This document shows, piece by piece, positions 33,946 to 42,359 of a stretch of DNA of 64,000 nt. Position 1 is the first letter of the stretch; the number at the start of each line of letters is the position of its first letter. The stretch spans positions 62,001 to 126,000 of the forward strand of contig NZ_JBDXXH010000010.1 in the NCBI RefSeq assembly GCF_040373385.1, read 5' to 3'. This stretch comes from Nitratidesulfovibrio sp. GTDB taxonomy: Bacteria; Desulfobacterota; Desulfovibrionia; Desulfovibrionales; Desulfovibrionaceae. Both the position numbers and the translations under genes were made by a program. The notes under the pieces were generated by a model that did no database searches, was not told the origin of the DNA, and saw only the letters and a program-made list of their open reading frames with translations.

Positions 33946-35940
33946 ATGCCGTCTCGCAAGGAACTCGCCAACGCCATCCGCGTGCTCAGCATGGACGCCG
34001 TGGAAAAGGCCAAGTCCGGGCACCCCGGTGCGCCCATGGGCATGGCGGACATCGCCGAAGTGCTCTGGAACGATTGCCTGAAGCACAACCCCGCCAATCC
34101 CAAATGGGCCGACCGCGACCGCTTCGTGCTTTCCAACGGGCACGGCTCCATGCTCATGTACTCGCTGCTGCACCTTTCCGGCTACGATGTCAGCATGGAC
34201 GACATCCGCAACTTCCGGCAGCTGCATTCCAAGACCCCCGGCCACCCAGAATACTCCGTCACCCCCGGCGTGGAGACCACCACCGGTCCGCTGGGGCAGG
34301 GCATTGCCACCGCCGTGGGCATGGCCATGGCCGAACGGCTCATGGCCCAGCAGTTCAACCGCCCCGGCTACGACGTGGTGGACCATGCCACGTACGTGTT
34401 CCTGGGCGACGGCTGCATGATGGAAGGCATCTCGCACGAGGCGTGTTCGCTTGCGGGCACCCTGGGCCTCGGCAAGCTGACCGCCTTTTATGACGATAAC
34501 GGCATTTCCATCGACGGCGACATCGCCGGGTGGTTCGCCGACGACACCCCGGCCCGTTTCGAGGCCTACGGCTGGCACGTGGTGCGCAACGTGGACGGCC
34601 ACGACGGCGAGGCCATCGCCGCCGCGCTCAAGGCCGCCCGTGCGGTGCCCGGCAAGCCCAGCCTGATCTGCTGCAAGACCTGCATCGGCCAGGGTGCGCC
34701 CACCAAGGCGGGCAGCCACAACTGCCACGGCTCGCCCCTGGGCGCCGCCGAAATCGCCGCCGCGCGCGAAGGCATGAACTGGCCGCATCCGCCCTTCGAG
34801 ATTCCGGCGGACATCTATGCCGGTTGGGACGCCCGTCCGCGCGGCACCGCCGCCGAGGCCGCCTGGAACGACCTGTTCGCCCGCTACCGCGCCGCCCATC
34901 CCGAACTGGCCGCCGAATTCGAGCGCCGCATGGCGGGCAACCTGCCCGCCGACTGGCAGGCGGGCGTGGCCGCCGCGCTTGCCGCCACCGATGGGGCAAA
35001 GGAAACCCTGGCCACCCGCATCGCCTCGCGCAACGCCCTGAACGCCGTGGCCCCGCTGCTGCCGGAAATGATCGGCGGCTCGGCGGACCTTACCGGTTCC
35101 GTGGGTACCTGGCACAAGACGTCCAAGCTGGTCACCCCCGGTGACTGGTCCGGCAACTACATCTCCTACGGCGTGCGCGAATTCGCCATGGGCGCCATCA
35201 TGAACGGCATGGCCCTGCATGGCGGGTTCCTGCCCTACGCGGGCACCTTCCTGATCTTCTCCGACTACGCCAAGAACGCCATCCGCCTGTCCGCGCTGAT
35301 GGGCGCGCGGGTGGTCTGGGTGCTCACGCACGATTCCATCGGCGTGGGCGAAGACGGCCCCACCCACCAGCCGGTGGAACAACTGGCCGGTCTGCGCCTT
35401 ACCCCCAACGTGCAGGTGTGGCGCCCCTGCGACACCGTGGAAACCCTGTCCGCGTGGAAGTTCGCCGCCGAATGCGCCACCGGCCCCACCTGCATCTCGC
35501 TGACCCGGCAGGACGTGCCCTTCGTGGAACGCACCGCCGAGCAGCTCGCCAACATCGCGCGCGGCGGCTACGTGCTGCGCGACTGCGCGGGCACCCCGGA
35601 AGCCCTCATCATGGCCACCGGCTCCGAAGTGCAGTTGGCCCTTGCCGCCGCCGATGCGCTGGCCGCCAGGGGCCGCAAGGTGCGCGTGGTGTCCATGCCG
35701 TCGTCCACCCAGTTCGATCGCCAGGACGCCGCGTATCGTGAATCGGTGCTGCCGTCCGCCGTGCGTGCGCGCGTGGCCGTGGAAGCCGCCGCCGTGGACG
35801 GCTGGTGGAAGTACCTGGGCCTGGACGGCAAGGCCGTGGGCATGACCGGCTTTGGCGAATCGGCCCCCGGCAAGGTGCTGTTCGAATACTTCGGCATTAC
35901 CGCCGGGAAGGTCATTGAAGCGGTGGAGTCCCTGATCTAA
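33946..35940 (+). CDS. tkt: Transketolase
   Basis: Transketolase moves two-carbon units between sugar phosphates using thiamine diphosphate. The 664-aa protein has the N-terminal [25 protein letters not shown] in consecutive blocks, the ThDP/Mg motif [13 protein letters not shown]...N near residues 150-180, a central pyrimidine domain ([29 protein letters not shown]) and a C-terminal domain. Length is normal. GGAGG lies 6 nt before the ATG. Neighbours rpe and pgk place it in central carbon flow. A 250-nt long-stem element starts right after its stop. Confidence 0.97.
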   Translation: MPSRKELANAIRVLSMDAVEKAKSGHPGAPMGMADIAEVLWNDCLKHNPANPKWADRDRFVLSNGHGSMLMYSLLHLSGYDVSMDDIRNFRQLHSKTPGHPEYSVTPGVETTTGPLGQGIATAVGMAMAERLMAQQFNRPGYDVVDHATYVFLGDGCMMEGISHEACSLAGTLGLGKLTAFYDDNGISIDGDIAGWFADDTPARFEAYGWHVVRNVDGHDGEAIAAALKAARAVPGKPSLICCKTCIGQGAPTKAGSHNCHGSPLGAAEIAAAREGMNWPHPPFEIPADIYAGWDARPRGTAAEAAWNDLFARYRAAHPELAAEFERRMAGNLPADWQAGVAAALAATDGAKETLATRIASRNALNAVAPLLPEMIGGSADLTGSVGTWHKTSKLVTPGDWSGNYISYGVREFAMGAIMNGMALHGGFLPYAGTFLIFSDYAKNAIRLSALMGARVVWVLTHDSIGVGEDGPTHQPVEQLAGLRLTPNVQVWRPCDTVETLSAWKFAAECATGPTCISLTRQDVPFVERTAEQLANIARGGYVLRDCAGTPEALIMATGSEVQLALAAADALAARGRKVRVVSMPSSTQFDRQDAAYRESVLPSAVRARVAVEAAAVDGWWKYLGLDGKAVGMTGFGESAPGKVLFEYFGITAGKVIEAVESLI

Positions 35941-35945
35941 GGACT

Positions 35946-36195
35946 CCACAAGGGGCTTTTTGCCTCTGCCTGACCGACCCGAAGGGCGCGAAGCGTGCCC
36001 GTTGGGCGAGCGTGCGAGCCCTACGGGCATCGAGCGCAGAGCGGTCAGAACGCCTTTTTATTCCGGTCACGTACGAGAAGAGTGCGCTGCTGTCCCCATC
36101 CGTAACACTCGCGCAAGCGCTCGCGTAACGGCTGCGGCACGCTCCCTCCATAAAAAGGCGTTCTTCCTTGGCACAGACAAAAATCCCTCTTGTGG
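35946..36195 (+). ncRNA. Long-stem structured 3'-UTR element, copy C, with a REP in its apical loop
   Basis: Pairs are CCACAAG/CTTGTGG (35946-35952 with 36189-36195), TTTTTG/CAAAAA, TCTG/CAGA and a 13-bp inner stem AACGCCTTTTTAT/ATAAAAAGGCGTT (36049-36061 with 36150-36162). The apical loop begins TTCCGGTCACGTAC as in copies A and D, then holds a REP-like palindrome (36098-36134) and resumes GCTCCCTCC. An extra internal hairpin TGCCCGT/ACGGGCA lies in the left arm. It starts 6 nt after the tkt stop. Confidence 0.75.
36098..36134 (+). repeat. REP-like palindrome, copy 4
   Basis: ATCCGTAACACTCGC...GCGTAACGGCTG matches copies at 5928-5960, 29494-29525 and, inverted, 19967-20005. Here it lies inside the apical loop of the copy C long-stem element, which suggests an insertion. 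Confidence 0.75.
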
Positions 36196-36365
36196 CAGTA
36201 TTGCCAAGTGGGACGATGGCGTACCGTGGACGCGCAGGACAAGCGCAGTACGGCCCCGCCCCCCAGTCTGGACACCGGGCGCGAACGTGGTAGGATGCAA
36301 ATGCCACGTTCGCGCCTTTTCTTTTGTCAACCAAATCAAGCAAATCGAGCAGCAGAGGTATATCC

Positions 36366-37547
36366 ATGGCCGTACTGAAGATGACCGACCTTGATCTGAA
36401 GGGTAAGCGCGTCCTCCTGCGTGAAGACCTCAACGTGCCCCTGAAGGATGGCAAGGTGACCAGCGACAAGCGCATCCGCGCGGCGCTGCCCTCCCTCCAA
36501 ATGGCCCTCAAGGCCGGTGCCCGCGTGCTGCTGGTGTCGCATCTGGGCCGCCCCACGGAAGGCGAGTTCGACCCCGCCTTCTCGCTGGCCCCGGTGGCCG
36601 AACATCTGTCCAGGGCCCTGGGCTTTCCCGTGCCGCTGGTGCGCGACTACATCGACGGTATCGAGGTGGCGGAAGGCCAGTGCGTGCTGTGCGAGAACGT
36701 GCGCTTCCTGAAGGGCGAAAAGAAGGACGACGAGGCCCTGGGCCGCAAGCTGGCCGCTCTGTGCGACATCTTCGTCATGGACGCCTTCGGCGCGGCGCAT
36801 CGCGCCCAGGCCTCCACCCACGCCGCCGTGCGCTTCGCCAAGGTGGCCTGCGCCGGGCCCCTGCTGGCGGCGGAACTGGATGCCCTGTCCCGCGCGCTGG
36901 ACGCCCCGGCCAAGCCCATGGTGGGCATCATCGGCGGTTCCAAGGTGTCCACCAAGCTGACCCTGCTGGATACGCTGTCCAAAAAGGTGGACCGGCTCAT
37001 CGTGGGCGGCGGCATCGCCAACAATTTCATCAAGGCCGCCGGGTACGAGGTGGGCCGTTCGCTGTACGAGCCGGATCTGGTGGACGAGGCCGCCCGCCTG
37101 ATGGCCGCCGCCAAGGCCGCCGGGGGCGAGATTCCCGTGCCGGTGGACGTGGTGGTGGGGCCGGAATTCGCGGAATCCGCCCCGGCAACGGTGCGCAAGG
37201 TTTCCGAAGTGAAGCCGGACGAGATGATCCTGGACATCGGTCCCGAAACGGCAAGGCTGTACCGCGACATTCTGATGCAGGCGGGCACCATCGTCTGGAA
37301 CGGTCCGGTGGGCGCCTTCGAGGTGGAGCAGTTCGGCCAGGGCACCAAGGCCCTGTGCATGGCCGTGGCCGACAGTCCGGCGTTTTCGCTGGCGGGCGGC
37401 GGGGATACCGTGGCCGCCATCGAGAAGTACGGCGTGGTGGATCGCATTTCGTACATGTCCACCGGCGGCGGTGCCTTTCTGGAATTTCTGGAAGGCAAGA
37501 CCCTGCCCGCCGTGGCCGTGCTTGAGGAACGTTCCGGCAAGGGCTAG
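36366..37547 (+). CDS. pgk: Phosphoglycerate kinase
   Basis: Pgk makes ATP from 1,3-bisphosphoglycerate in glycolysis. The 393-aa protein has [20 protein letters not shown] in two blocks near the start, [24 protein letters not shown], and the nucleotide end [13 protein letters not shown] and [17 protein letters not shown] 36366 has AGAGGT 7 nt upstream; an in-frame ATG at 36324 would add 14 Ser/Lys residues. Length is normal. The spacer upstream holds copy C; the spacer downstream is long and repeat-bearing. Confidence 0.97.
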   Translation: MAVLKMTDLDLKGKRVLLREDLNVPLKDGKVTSDKRIRAALPSLQMALKAGARVLLVSHLGRPTEGEFDPAFSLAPVAEHLSRALGFPVPLVRDYIDGIEVAEGQCVLCENVRFLKGEKKDDEALGRKLAALCDIFVMDAFGAAHRAQASTHAAVRFAKVACAGPLLAAELDALSRALDAPAKPMVGIIGGSKVSTKLTLLDTLSKKVDRLIVGGGIANNFIKAAGYEVGRSLYEPDLVDEAARLMAAAKAAGGEIPVPVDVVVGPEFAESAPATVRKVSEVKPDEMILDIGPETARLYRDILMQAGTIVWNGPVGAFEVEQFGQGTKALCMAVADSPAFSLAGGGDTVAAIEKYGVVDRISYMSTGGGAFLEFLEGKTLPAVAVLEERSGKG

Positions 37548-38107
37548 CAACGGCAGGATGCAGCGCTGGTACATGCGGGCAATTGCGCGGGTGCACCGGC
37601 TTGCGTCATGTGTTTCACGCGGCGCGCTTCCGTTGCCATGGTGGCCTGGGCCATCGGCAACGGGGCGCGCCGTTGACGTTTCACGCCGCGCCAATGCATG
37701 GGCCGTGGCGTGGACGTTCAGCCGACGCTCCGCACCTTTAGGATGCGGACATGCACGGCCCGGGGACGGGAAGGGCGCGCGGAAGAAAAGCCCATGGCCG
37801 TTACGTTGCATCGGCATCGCGAGCATTGCCGATACGTTGTCGCAACGTGTTTCGCAACGTGTGTGCGGTGTGCGTGCTGCCCTGGGCAGGACCGGGGGGA
37901 AGCGGCCACTGACGCAGGTTTTCCTCGCAGCGTGCAGCAGGGGTGCGTGGCGCTGCGTTCATTTTGCGTTCCTGTTTGGGGTTTTCCGCTACGCTGTTGT
38001 TGACTTGCTGTAGTTGCGGATGTAAGAGCGGCGATGTGCCGTGACTGGTGCCGATGTTTCGGTGTCGTCGCTTCGGCCCCGTCGTTCAATTCCCGCGGAG
38101 GTCCATT
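37548..38107 (+). other. pgk-mucR spacer with long hairpin and repeats
   Basis: No convincing gene lies in this 560-nt stretch. A 53-nt hairpin has outer arms CGGCGCGC/GCGCGCCG (37620-37627 with 37665-37672) and inner arms CCGTTGCC/GGCAACGG (37630-37637 with 37656-37663). It may end the pgk transcript. Further on, CGCAACGTGT occurs twice (37841 and 37854), and ACGTTGC near 37804 can pair with GCAACGT. Confidence 0.6.
38000..38028 (+). promoter_or_regulatory. Putative promoter for the MucR-family gene
   Basis: TTGACT (38000-38005), a 17-nt spacer and TAAGAG (38023-38028) lie 80 nt before the start codon. The -35 is good and the -10 is weak. Confidence 0.45.
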
Positions 38108-38506
38108 ATGGATGACTTTTTGAAGGAAGCCCTGGAAATCGTAAAGGCGCAGGCCAGTGTACGGACCATGACGGAGGACGAGATCACCTCCATGGTACAG
38201 AAGCTGGCCAATGGCATTCGTGCCATCAGCCTTGGCGAAACCGAGCCTGAAGAGGCGTGCGAAGCCTGCGGCGACCCGCGCAAGGCCGTGAAGGAAAAGT
38301 CCATCACCTGCCTCGAATGCGGCAAGTCGTTCAAGATCCTTACCCGCAAGCATCTTGCGTCGCACGGCATTGACGCCGCCGCCTATCGCGAGAAGTGGGG
38401 CCTCAAGAAGAACACCCCGCTGGTGTGCAAGGCGTTGCAGCGCGAACGCCGCAAGAAGATGAAGGACATGAAGCTTTGGGAGAAGCGGCGCAAGCCCGCT
38501 TCCTAG
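38108..38506 (+). CDS. MucR/Ros-family zinc-finger transcriptional regulator
   Basis: The 132-aa protein matches the Ros/MucR family: an N-terminal helical part (DDFLKEALEIVKAQ), then a prokaryotic zinc finger in ITCLECGKSFKILTRKHLASHG near residues 73-93 (two Cys, two His), followed by the family tail YREKWGLKKNTPLVC. A further CEACGD pair precedes the finger. MucR proteins bind AT-rich DNA, often as xenogeneic or virulence regulators. GGAGG lies 7 nt upstream of ATG 38108; the in-frame ATG at 38048 has no such site. It is a single gene ending at a shared terminator. Confidence 0.9.
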   Translation: MDDFLKEALEIVKAQASVRTMTEDEITSMVQKLANGIRAISLGETEPEEACEACGDPRKAVKEKSITCLECGKSFKILTRKHLASHGIDAAAYREKWGLKKNTPLVCKALQRERRKKMKDMKLWEKRRKPAS

Positions 38507-38585
38507 GCGGGGGGCACCGGCCGCGTGCCGGCAGCCTCGGGAGGGCCGCTTGTTGCGGCGGCACCGCCGAGAATTCGCGACGGAA

Positions 38586-38618
38586 AAAGGCCGTCCTGCG
38601 TGATGCAGGGCGGCCTTT
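38586..38618. terminator. Bidirectional intrinsic terminator
   Basis: AAAGGCCGTCCTGC (38586-38599), loop GTGAT, and GCAGGGCGGCCTTT (38605-38618) form a 14-bp stem with one G-T pair and A/T runs on both flanks. It separates the MucR gene from the convergent lipoprotein gene. Confidence 0.88.
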
Positions 38619-38726
38619 GCCGTTGTTCGGGATGCCCCGCCTGGGCGTGGCCCGCGCGCACCGCAAACAAGGAACCGCCCTGGCGGGCGGTTCGGAGAAC
38701 ATGCGGGAACGGCGGGATGTCCGGGG

Positions 38727-39290
38727 TCAGTTGTCCAGCGCGCCTTCGCCCACGATGAGCGAGCGGCCGCCGTCGTCGGTGCCGTCGGGCTTGGGGGCGT
38801 GTTCCGTGGCCACCATGCGGTAGCCGAAGCTGACGTAGAGCGGGCCCTGGTCGTCGGGGTCGAGGTAGAAGCGCGTTTCGAAGGGGATGGCCCCCTCGTC
38901 GCCCACGGCGCGGGGCAGGTAGTCGTATTCCTCGGCGTCGAGCACCCGGCCCGAGGCATCGCTGAGGTAGACCATCACCGTGAGTTGCTCGTACCACTTG
39001 GCCCAGGCGGGCAGGGCGCCGGGCGCAAGGCTGGCCTGTCCGCGTACCCCCACCGATTCGCGCAGGGGTACCACGCGGTAGGTGAAGCGCAGGTACTGCA
39101 TGGCGACGGTCTGCGGCGTGTCGGGCTGCAACTGGGCACGGGCAAGGTGCCCCACGGTCTGCTTGGCGCAGCCTGCAAGCAGGCCGGTGCACAGCAAGAG
39201 CATGGCCAGCACGGTCAGCATGCGGAATTCGGGCCGTTTGGCGTGGCCGGATTCGGGGCGGAACGGGGAGCGGGGGGAAAACACGGGCAT
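38727..39290 (-). CDS. Putative lipoprotein of unknown function
   Basis: I do not recognise a family. The 187-aa protein has a basic start, a hydrophobic stretch MLTVLAMLLLCTGLLAGC and a lipobox LLAGC, so Cys at about residue 41 is likely lipidated. The mature part is predicted mainly beta and includes YLRFTYRVVPLRESVG and MVYLSDASGRVL. CCGGAGATG lies before ATG 39290. An internal ATG at 39221, just before the hydrophobic core, would give a more typical signal peptide but has a weaker ribosome site. It is convergent with the MucR gene and downstream of the cysteine-cluster gene on the same strand. Confidence 0.75.
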   Translation of the reverse strand: MPVFSPRSPFRPESGHAKRPEFRMLTVLAMLLLCTGLLAGCAKQTVGHLARAQLQPDTPQTVAMQYLRFTYRVVPLRESVGVRGQASLAPGALPAWAKWYEQLTVMVYLSDASGRVLDAEEYDYLPRAVGDEGAIPFETRFYLDPDDQGPLYVSFGYRMVATEHAPKPDGTDDGGRSLIVGEGALDN

Positions 39291-39411
39291 GGCATCTCCG
39301 GCGGTTGCGGGACGTGCGGTTGCGTCGCAAGGGGAATGCGCTGCGGCGAACGGGCTGGGCCCTGCCGCGTGGAGGATCGCGGCCGACACGAAGTGATGCG
39401 TCCAACTGGCC

Positions 39412-40143
39412 TTACGGCTTGGGCGGACCATAGACCAGCATTTCCGCCAGCGTCAAGGAAACCCGGGGGGAAACGCGGGGGGAAACCCGGGGGGCGCCGC
39501 CCTTGCCCGCGCCCTTGGCACAGTGCTCCATTTCCAGTTCCGCCAGGCGCCGGTAGAAGGGGGTGCGGTCCAGGGTGGGCACGGCCTCGTCGGGCTGGCC
39601 GTCGGTCAGGCCGCAGAATCGGTGGCAGCCGCGGAACACCTGGCGCTGCCCGTCGGGACGCAGCAGCACGTTGCGGGTGCCGTGCATGCGGCAGATCATC
39701 AGCCGGTGGGCATACAGGCCGCACAGCCCCTCGTCGTTGACGGGGCACATCACGCGCGGCACCACTCCGGCGGCCCGCGCGGCTTCGCACTGGGCAACCA
39801 CATCGCGGGCGCGGCGCAGGTATTCGGCGCGGCGCACCTCCGGCAGGGCCAGCATGCCCTTCCACAGGTAGGCCCACTCCACGTGGGTGTGGTGCTGGAA
39901 ATGGGTAAGGCAGCAGTTGTCCTCGCAGCCCGCGCAGGTCAGCCCGGCGGCGCTGGCGGTTTCCGCGTAGGCCCGTTCCATGTCGGCGTACAGTTCCGCC
40001 AGACGGGCGAAGACGCCAAGCCCCTTGCGGCCACCCTTCGATGTCGGTTTGCCCGGCTGGGGAGGGCCAGCCGCGTTCAGTGCGGCGGCAATGCGCGCGG
40101 ACGCGAGGGGGGCAGGCTTGCGCGCGGGGTTGTGGCCGGACAT
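39412..40143 (-). CDS. YkgJ-type cysteine-cluster protein
   Basis: The 243-aa protein has LTCAGCEDNCCLTHF near residue 70 and later cysteines (MCPVNDEGLCGLYAHRLMICRMHG split over 130-155, CHRFC near 170). This is the pattern of YkgJ/UPF0153 proteins thought to bind zinc or iron. The exact role is unknown. Near the C-terminus PRVS is repeated three times by a 12-bp tandem repeat (about 39455-39495). Start ATG 40143 overlaps the stop of the kinase-like gene as TGATG, with GGGGAGG just upstream, so the two are translated together. Confidence 0.78.
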   Translation of the reverse strand: MSGHNPARKPAPLASARIAAALNAAGPPQPGKPTSKGGRKGLGVFARLAELYADMERAYAETASAAGLTCAGCEDNCCLTHFQHHTHVEWAYLWKGMLALPEVRRAEYLRRARDVVAQCEAARAAGVVPRVMCPVNDEGLCGLYAHRLMICRMHGTRNVLLRPDGQRQVFRGCHRFCGLTDGQPDEAVPTLDRTPFYRRLAELEMEHCAKGAGKGGAPRVSPRVSPRVSLTLAEMLVYGPPKP

Positions 40144-40700
40144 CATGCCTCCCCGCCGGTCAGCCAGGCCACGATGCGCGCGGCGCAACCGCCGGGCGAC
40201 AGGGCGTCGGCGGCCACGGTGAAGCTGGCGTAGCGCCGGTACAGTGCGATGCGCTCGTTGTACAGGTCCTCTATGGTCTGCCCCGGCGCGATGGCCAGCC
40301 CCCGTTCCGGGTTCATGGCAATGCGTTCCAGGATCAGCGGCAGGGAAACGTCAAGGTAGACCAGCGGCCCCAGCGCGGACAGGTGGGCCATGGCCTCGGG
40401 GCGATAGACCACGCTGCCCCCGGTGGACAGCACGGTGCGCCGCGCCCCGATGCGACGGATGACGCCCGCTTCCACGTCCAGGAAACGTTCCTTGTCCATG
40501 GAATCGGCCACGGCTTGCAGCCGGGTGCCGTAGGTGGCCTCGATGAGGTTGTCGGTATCCACGTGGGCCCAGCCAAGCTGAAGGGCCAGTTCGCGGCCCA
40601 CGGTGGTCTTTCCGGCACCGGCCATGCCGATGATGCTGACGCACCCGTCGGGTGCGATGCGTGCGGGGTCAAGCGGAAGGGGGGCGATGGGAGTGGTCAT
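40143..40700 (-). CDS. Shikimate-kinase-like P-loop kinase (divergent)
   Basis: The 185-aa protein has the shikimate-kinase fold: Walker A GMAGAGKT (residues 25-32), DTD (48-50) and TGGSV (93-97). Two substrate features differ from E. coli AroK. The Arg of the FR motif that grips the shikimate carboxylate is Leu here (ERFLDVE, residue 74). The GGG loop is GGS. The C-terminal lid and adenine-binding part (ILERIAMNPERGL) is present. It may be a shikimate kinase variant or act on another substrate. ATG 40700 has AGGAC upstream. It is coupled to the downstream cysteine-cluster gene. Confidence 0.8.
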   Translation of the reverse strand: MTTPIAPLPLDPARIAPDGCVSIIGMAGAGKTTVGRELALQLGWAHVDTDNLIEATYGTRLQAVADSMDKERFLDVEAGVIRRIGARRTVLSTGGSVVYRPEAMAHLSALGPLVYLDVSLPLILERIAMNPERGLAIAPGQTIEDLYNERIALYRRYASFTVAADALSPGGCAARIVAWLTGGEA

Positions 40701-40937
40701 GTTCAGTCCTGTGACGATGTCCTGTGCGCTGTCCGGACGAATGCGCGGGGCCGTGGTGGCCGGAAATTCCTTGCGGCGCAGGCCCGGCGCGACTGCCTGT
40801 GTAGTCGGCTGCGGCATGCGGTGTCAACCGGCGCGGTGCGTGGCCGGGAAAGGCAGGTGGCGTACGCCGGGCGCCGCGTGTTGATGCGCTGCCCCGGCCA
40901 TGCGCTGGCCACGCGCTGGCTTGTCGCGCGCTACCGG

Positions 40938-40976
40938 GCAAATGCAAAAAGGCAGGCCCGCCGAAGCGGACCTGCC
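40938..40976 (-). terminator. Intrinsic terminator of rplM-rpsI
   Basis: GGCAGGCCCGC (40951-40961) and GCGGACCTGCC (40966-40976) form an 11-bp stem (one mismatch or wobble) with loop CGAA. On the minus strand it is followed by TTTTTGCATTTG. It begins 24 nt after the rpsI stop. Confidence 0.9.
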
Positions 40977-40999
40977 CGAAAGGCAGCGTGCGAAAGCGA

Positions 41000-41392
41000 T
41001 TAACGCTTGGAGTACTGGTACCGGGCGCGGGCAGCGCGCTGGCCGTACTTCTTGCGTTCCTTCTTGCGGGCGTCGCGGGTCAGGAACCCGGCGCGCTTCA
41101 GGGCACCGCGCAGTTCCGGCTCGACTTCGAGCAGGGCGCGGGAAATGCCGTGGCGCACCGCTTCGGCCTGGCCGGTCACGCCGCCGCCGCAAACGTTGAC
41201 CTTGATGTCGAAGCGTTCGACGTTCTTGGTCAGCACCAGGGGCTGGCGGATGATCATTTGCAGCGACTTGCGCGGGAAGTAGTCTTCGAAGGGGCGACCG
41301 TTCACCACGATTTGACCGGAACCGGCGTACAGTCGGGTACGGGCCGTGGCGGTCTTGCGGCGACCGGTGCCGTAGTTGAATTCGTTGGCCAT
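41000..41392 (-). CDS. rpsI: 30S ribosomal protein S9
   Basis: The 130-aa protein matches S9: [20 protein letters not shown] at the start, [16 protein letters not shown], a central [21 protein letters not shown] and the basic C-terminal tail [17 protein letters not shown] that reaches the ribosomal P site. ATG 41392 has GGAGAG 6 nt upstream. It follows rplM by 22 nt in the standard rplM-rpsI operon and ends at a strong terminator. Confidence 0.98.
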   Translation of the reverse strand: MANEFNYGTGRRKTATARTRLYAGSGQIVVNGRPFEDYFPRKSLQMIIRQPLVLTKNVERFDIKVNVCGGGVTGQAEAVRHGISRALLEVEPELRGALKRAGFLTRDARKKERKKYGQRAARARYQYSKR

Positions 41393-41414
41393 GATTCTCT
41401 CCGGCTCGATCGGG

Positions 41415-41849
41415 TTAGTACTGGATGGCGAGCGGCTGCGGGTTCTGGGCGGCATGCGGATGCTCGGGGCCTGCGTAGACCTTGAGCTTCTTCAGCATGG
41501 CGCGGCCAAGCCGGTTCTTGGGCAGCATGCCCCGCACGGCGTTCATCAGCACGCGTTCCGGATGGGAGGCGAGCAGCTTCTCGAGGGTGATCTCGTGAAG
41601 ACCGCCGACATACCCGGAGTGACGGTAGTATTTCTTGGCGGCAAGCTTGTTGCCGGTGACCTTGATCTTTTCGCAGTTGACCACGACGATGAAGTCGCCG
41701 TTGTCCATGTGCGGTGCGAACTCGGGCTTGTGCTTGCCACGCAGGCGATGCGTGATCTGGGTGGCAAGGCGGCCGAGAACCAGGTCGGAGGCATCGACCA
41801 CGAACCATTCGCGGTTGATGTTCTCGGGCGTGGGGCTGAACGTTTTCAT
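41415..41849 (-). CDS. rplM: 50S ribosomal protein L13
   Basis: The 144-aa protein matches L13: [56 protein letters not shown] and the [19 protein letters not shown] block. ATG 41849 has AGGAG upstream. A strong promoter lies 37-65 nt upstream. The minus-strand frame continues open far upstream by chance, but nothing before this ATG resembles L13. Confidence 0.98.
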   Translation of the reverse strand: MKTFSPTPENINREWFVVDASDLVLGRLATQITHRLRGKHKPEFAPHMDNGDFIVVVNCEKIKVTGNKLAAKKYYRHSGYVGGLHEITLEKLLASHPERVLMNAVRGMLPKNRLGRAMLKKLKVYAGPEHPHAAQNPQPLAIQY

Positions 41850-41885
41850 CAGAGCGTACTCCTGTGCGAGCTCGAAAGAACGGTC

Positions 41886-41914
41886 TATGTATTGGGTTCC
41901 CCGCCCTCTGTCAA
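41886..41914 (-). promoter_or_regulatory. rplM-rpsI promoter
   Basis: On the minus strand TTGACA (41914 to 41909), a 17-nt spacer and TACATA (41891 to 41886) form a near-consensus sigma-70 promoter. The leader would be about 30 nt. Confidence 0.85.
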
Positions 41915-42294
41915 TAGAAAAAGGGCGTAGAAACGCGCGACGGACGATGCCGCCCCCGCAGGGTGGCATCATGCGTGCGATGCTTGCCGTACCGGACGGA
42001 ACCGGACTGGCCGGGGGTGCCTTGTCAGCCCATGGTCGGGCAGTGATGCTGGCGGTCCCTGGCGCATGTCGCGGTGACGCGGGGTTCGCTTGGCGGTCGT
42101 CCGCACTTCGGTTCCCACTGGCGCGCCTAACGGGGCGGCGGGCCTGGGGAGCGGACAACTGGCCCCGCAAACCGCCAATGACGGGCGGGGCGGGGCAGCA
42201 CCGGGCAGGCGCCGGAAGAACTCGGCCGGAAGGTTGGCTTGGACCCTCCCGCTGGCTTCCGTGGCGTGAACCCGAAGCGTATCGCTTCAAACTC
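41915..42294. other. Spacer between divergent rplM and HD-domain gene
   Basis: No gene, strong hairpin or known repeat is recognised in this stretch. It separates two outward-facing promoters. Confidence 0.45.
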
Positions 42295-42323
42295 TTGAGC
42301 TTTATACCACGACCGCATACATT
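42295..42323 (+). promoter_or_regulatory. Promoter for the HD-domain gene
   Basis: TTGAGC (42295-42300), a 17-nt spacer and TACATT (42318-42323) lie 37 nt before the start codon. Confidence 0.65.
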
Positions 42324-42359
42324 GCCAAGAGATTTTCTTGAACCCCCACGGGAGGACCC

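Noticed and set aside
36324..36332. TTGTCAACC upstream of pgk as a BirA site
   Set aside because: It is identical to one BirA half-site, but no inverted partner lies 14-16 nt away and pgk has no link to biotin.
37698..38003. 101-codon Cys/Arg-rich frame in the pgk-mucR spacer
   Set aside because: It has no ribosome site or family resemblance and overlaps repeats and a promoter.
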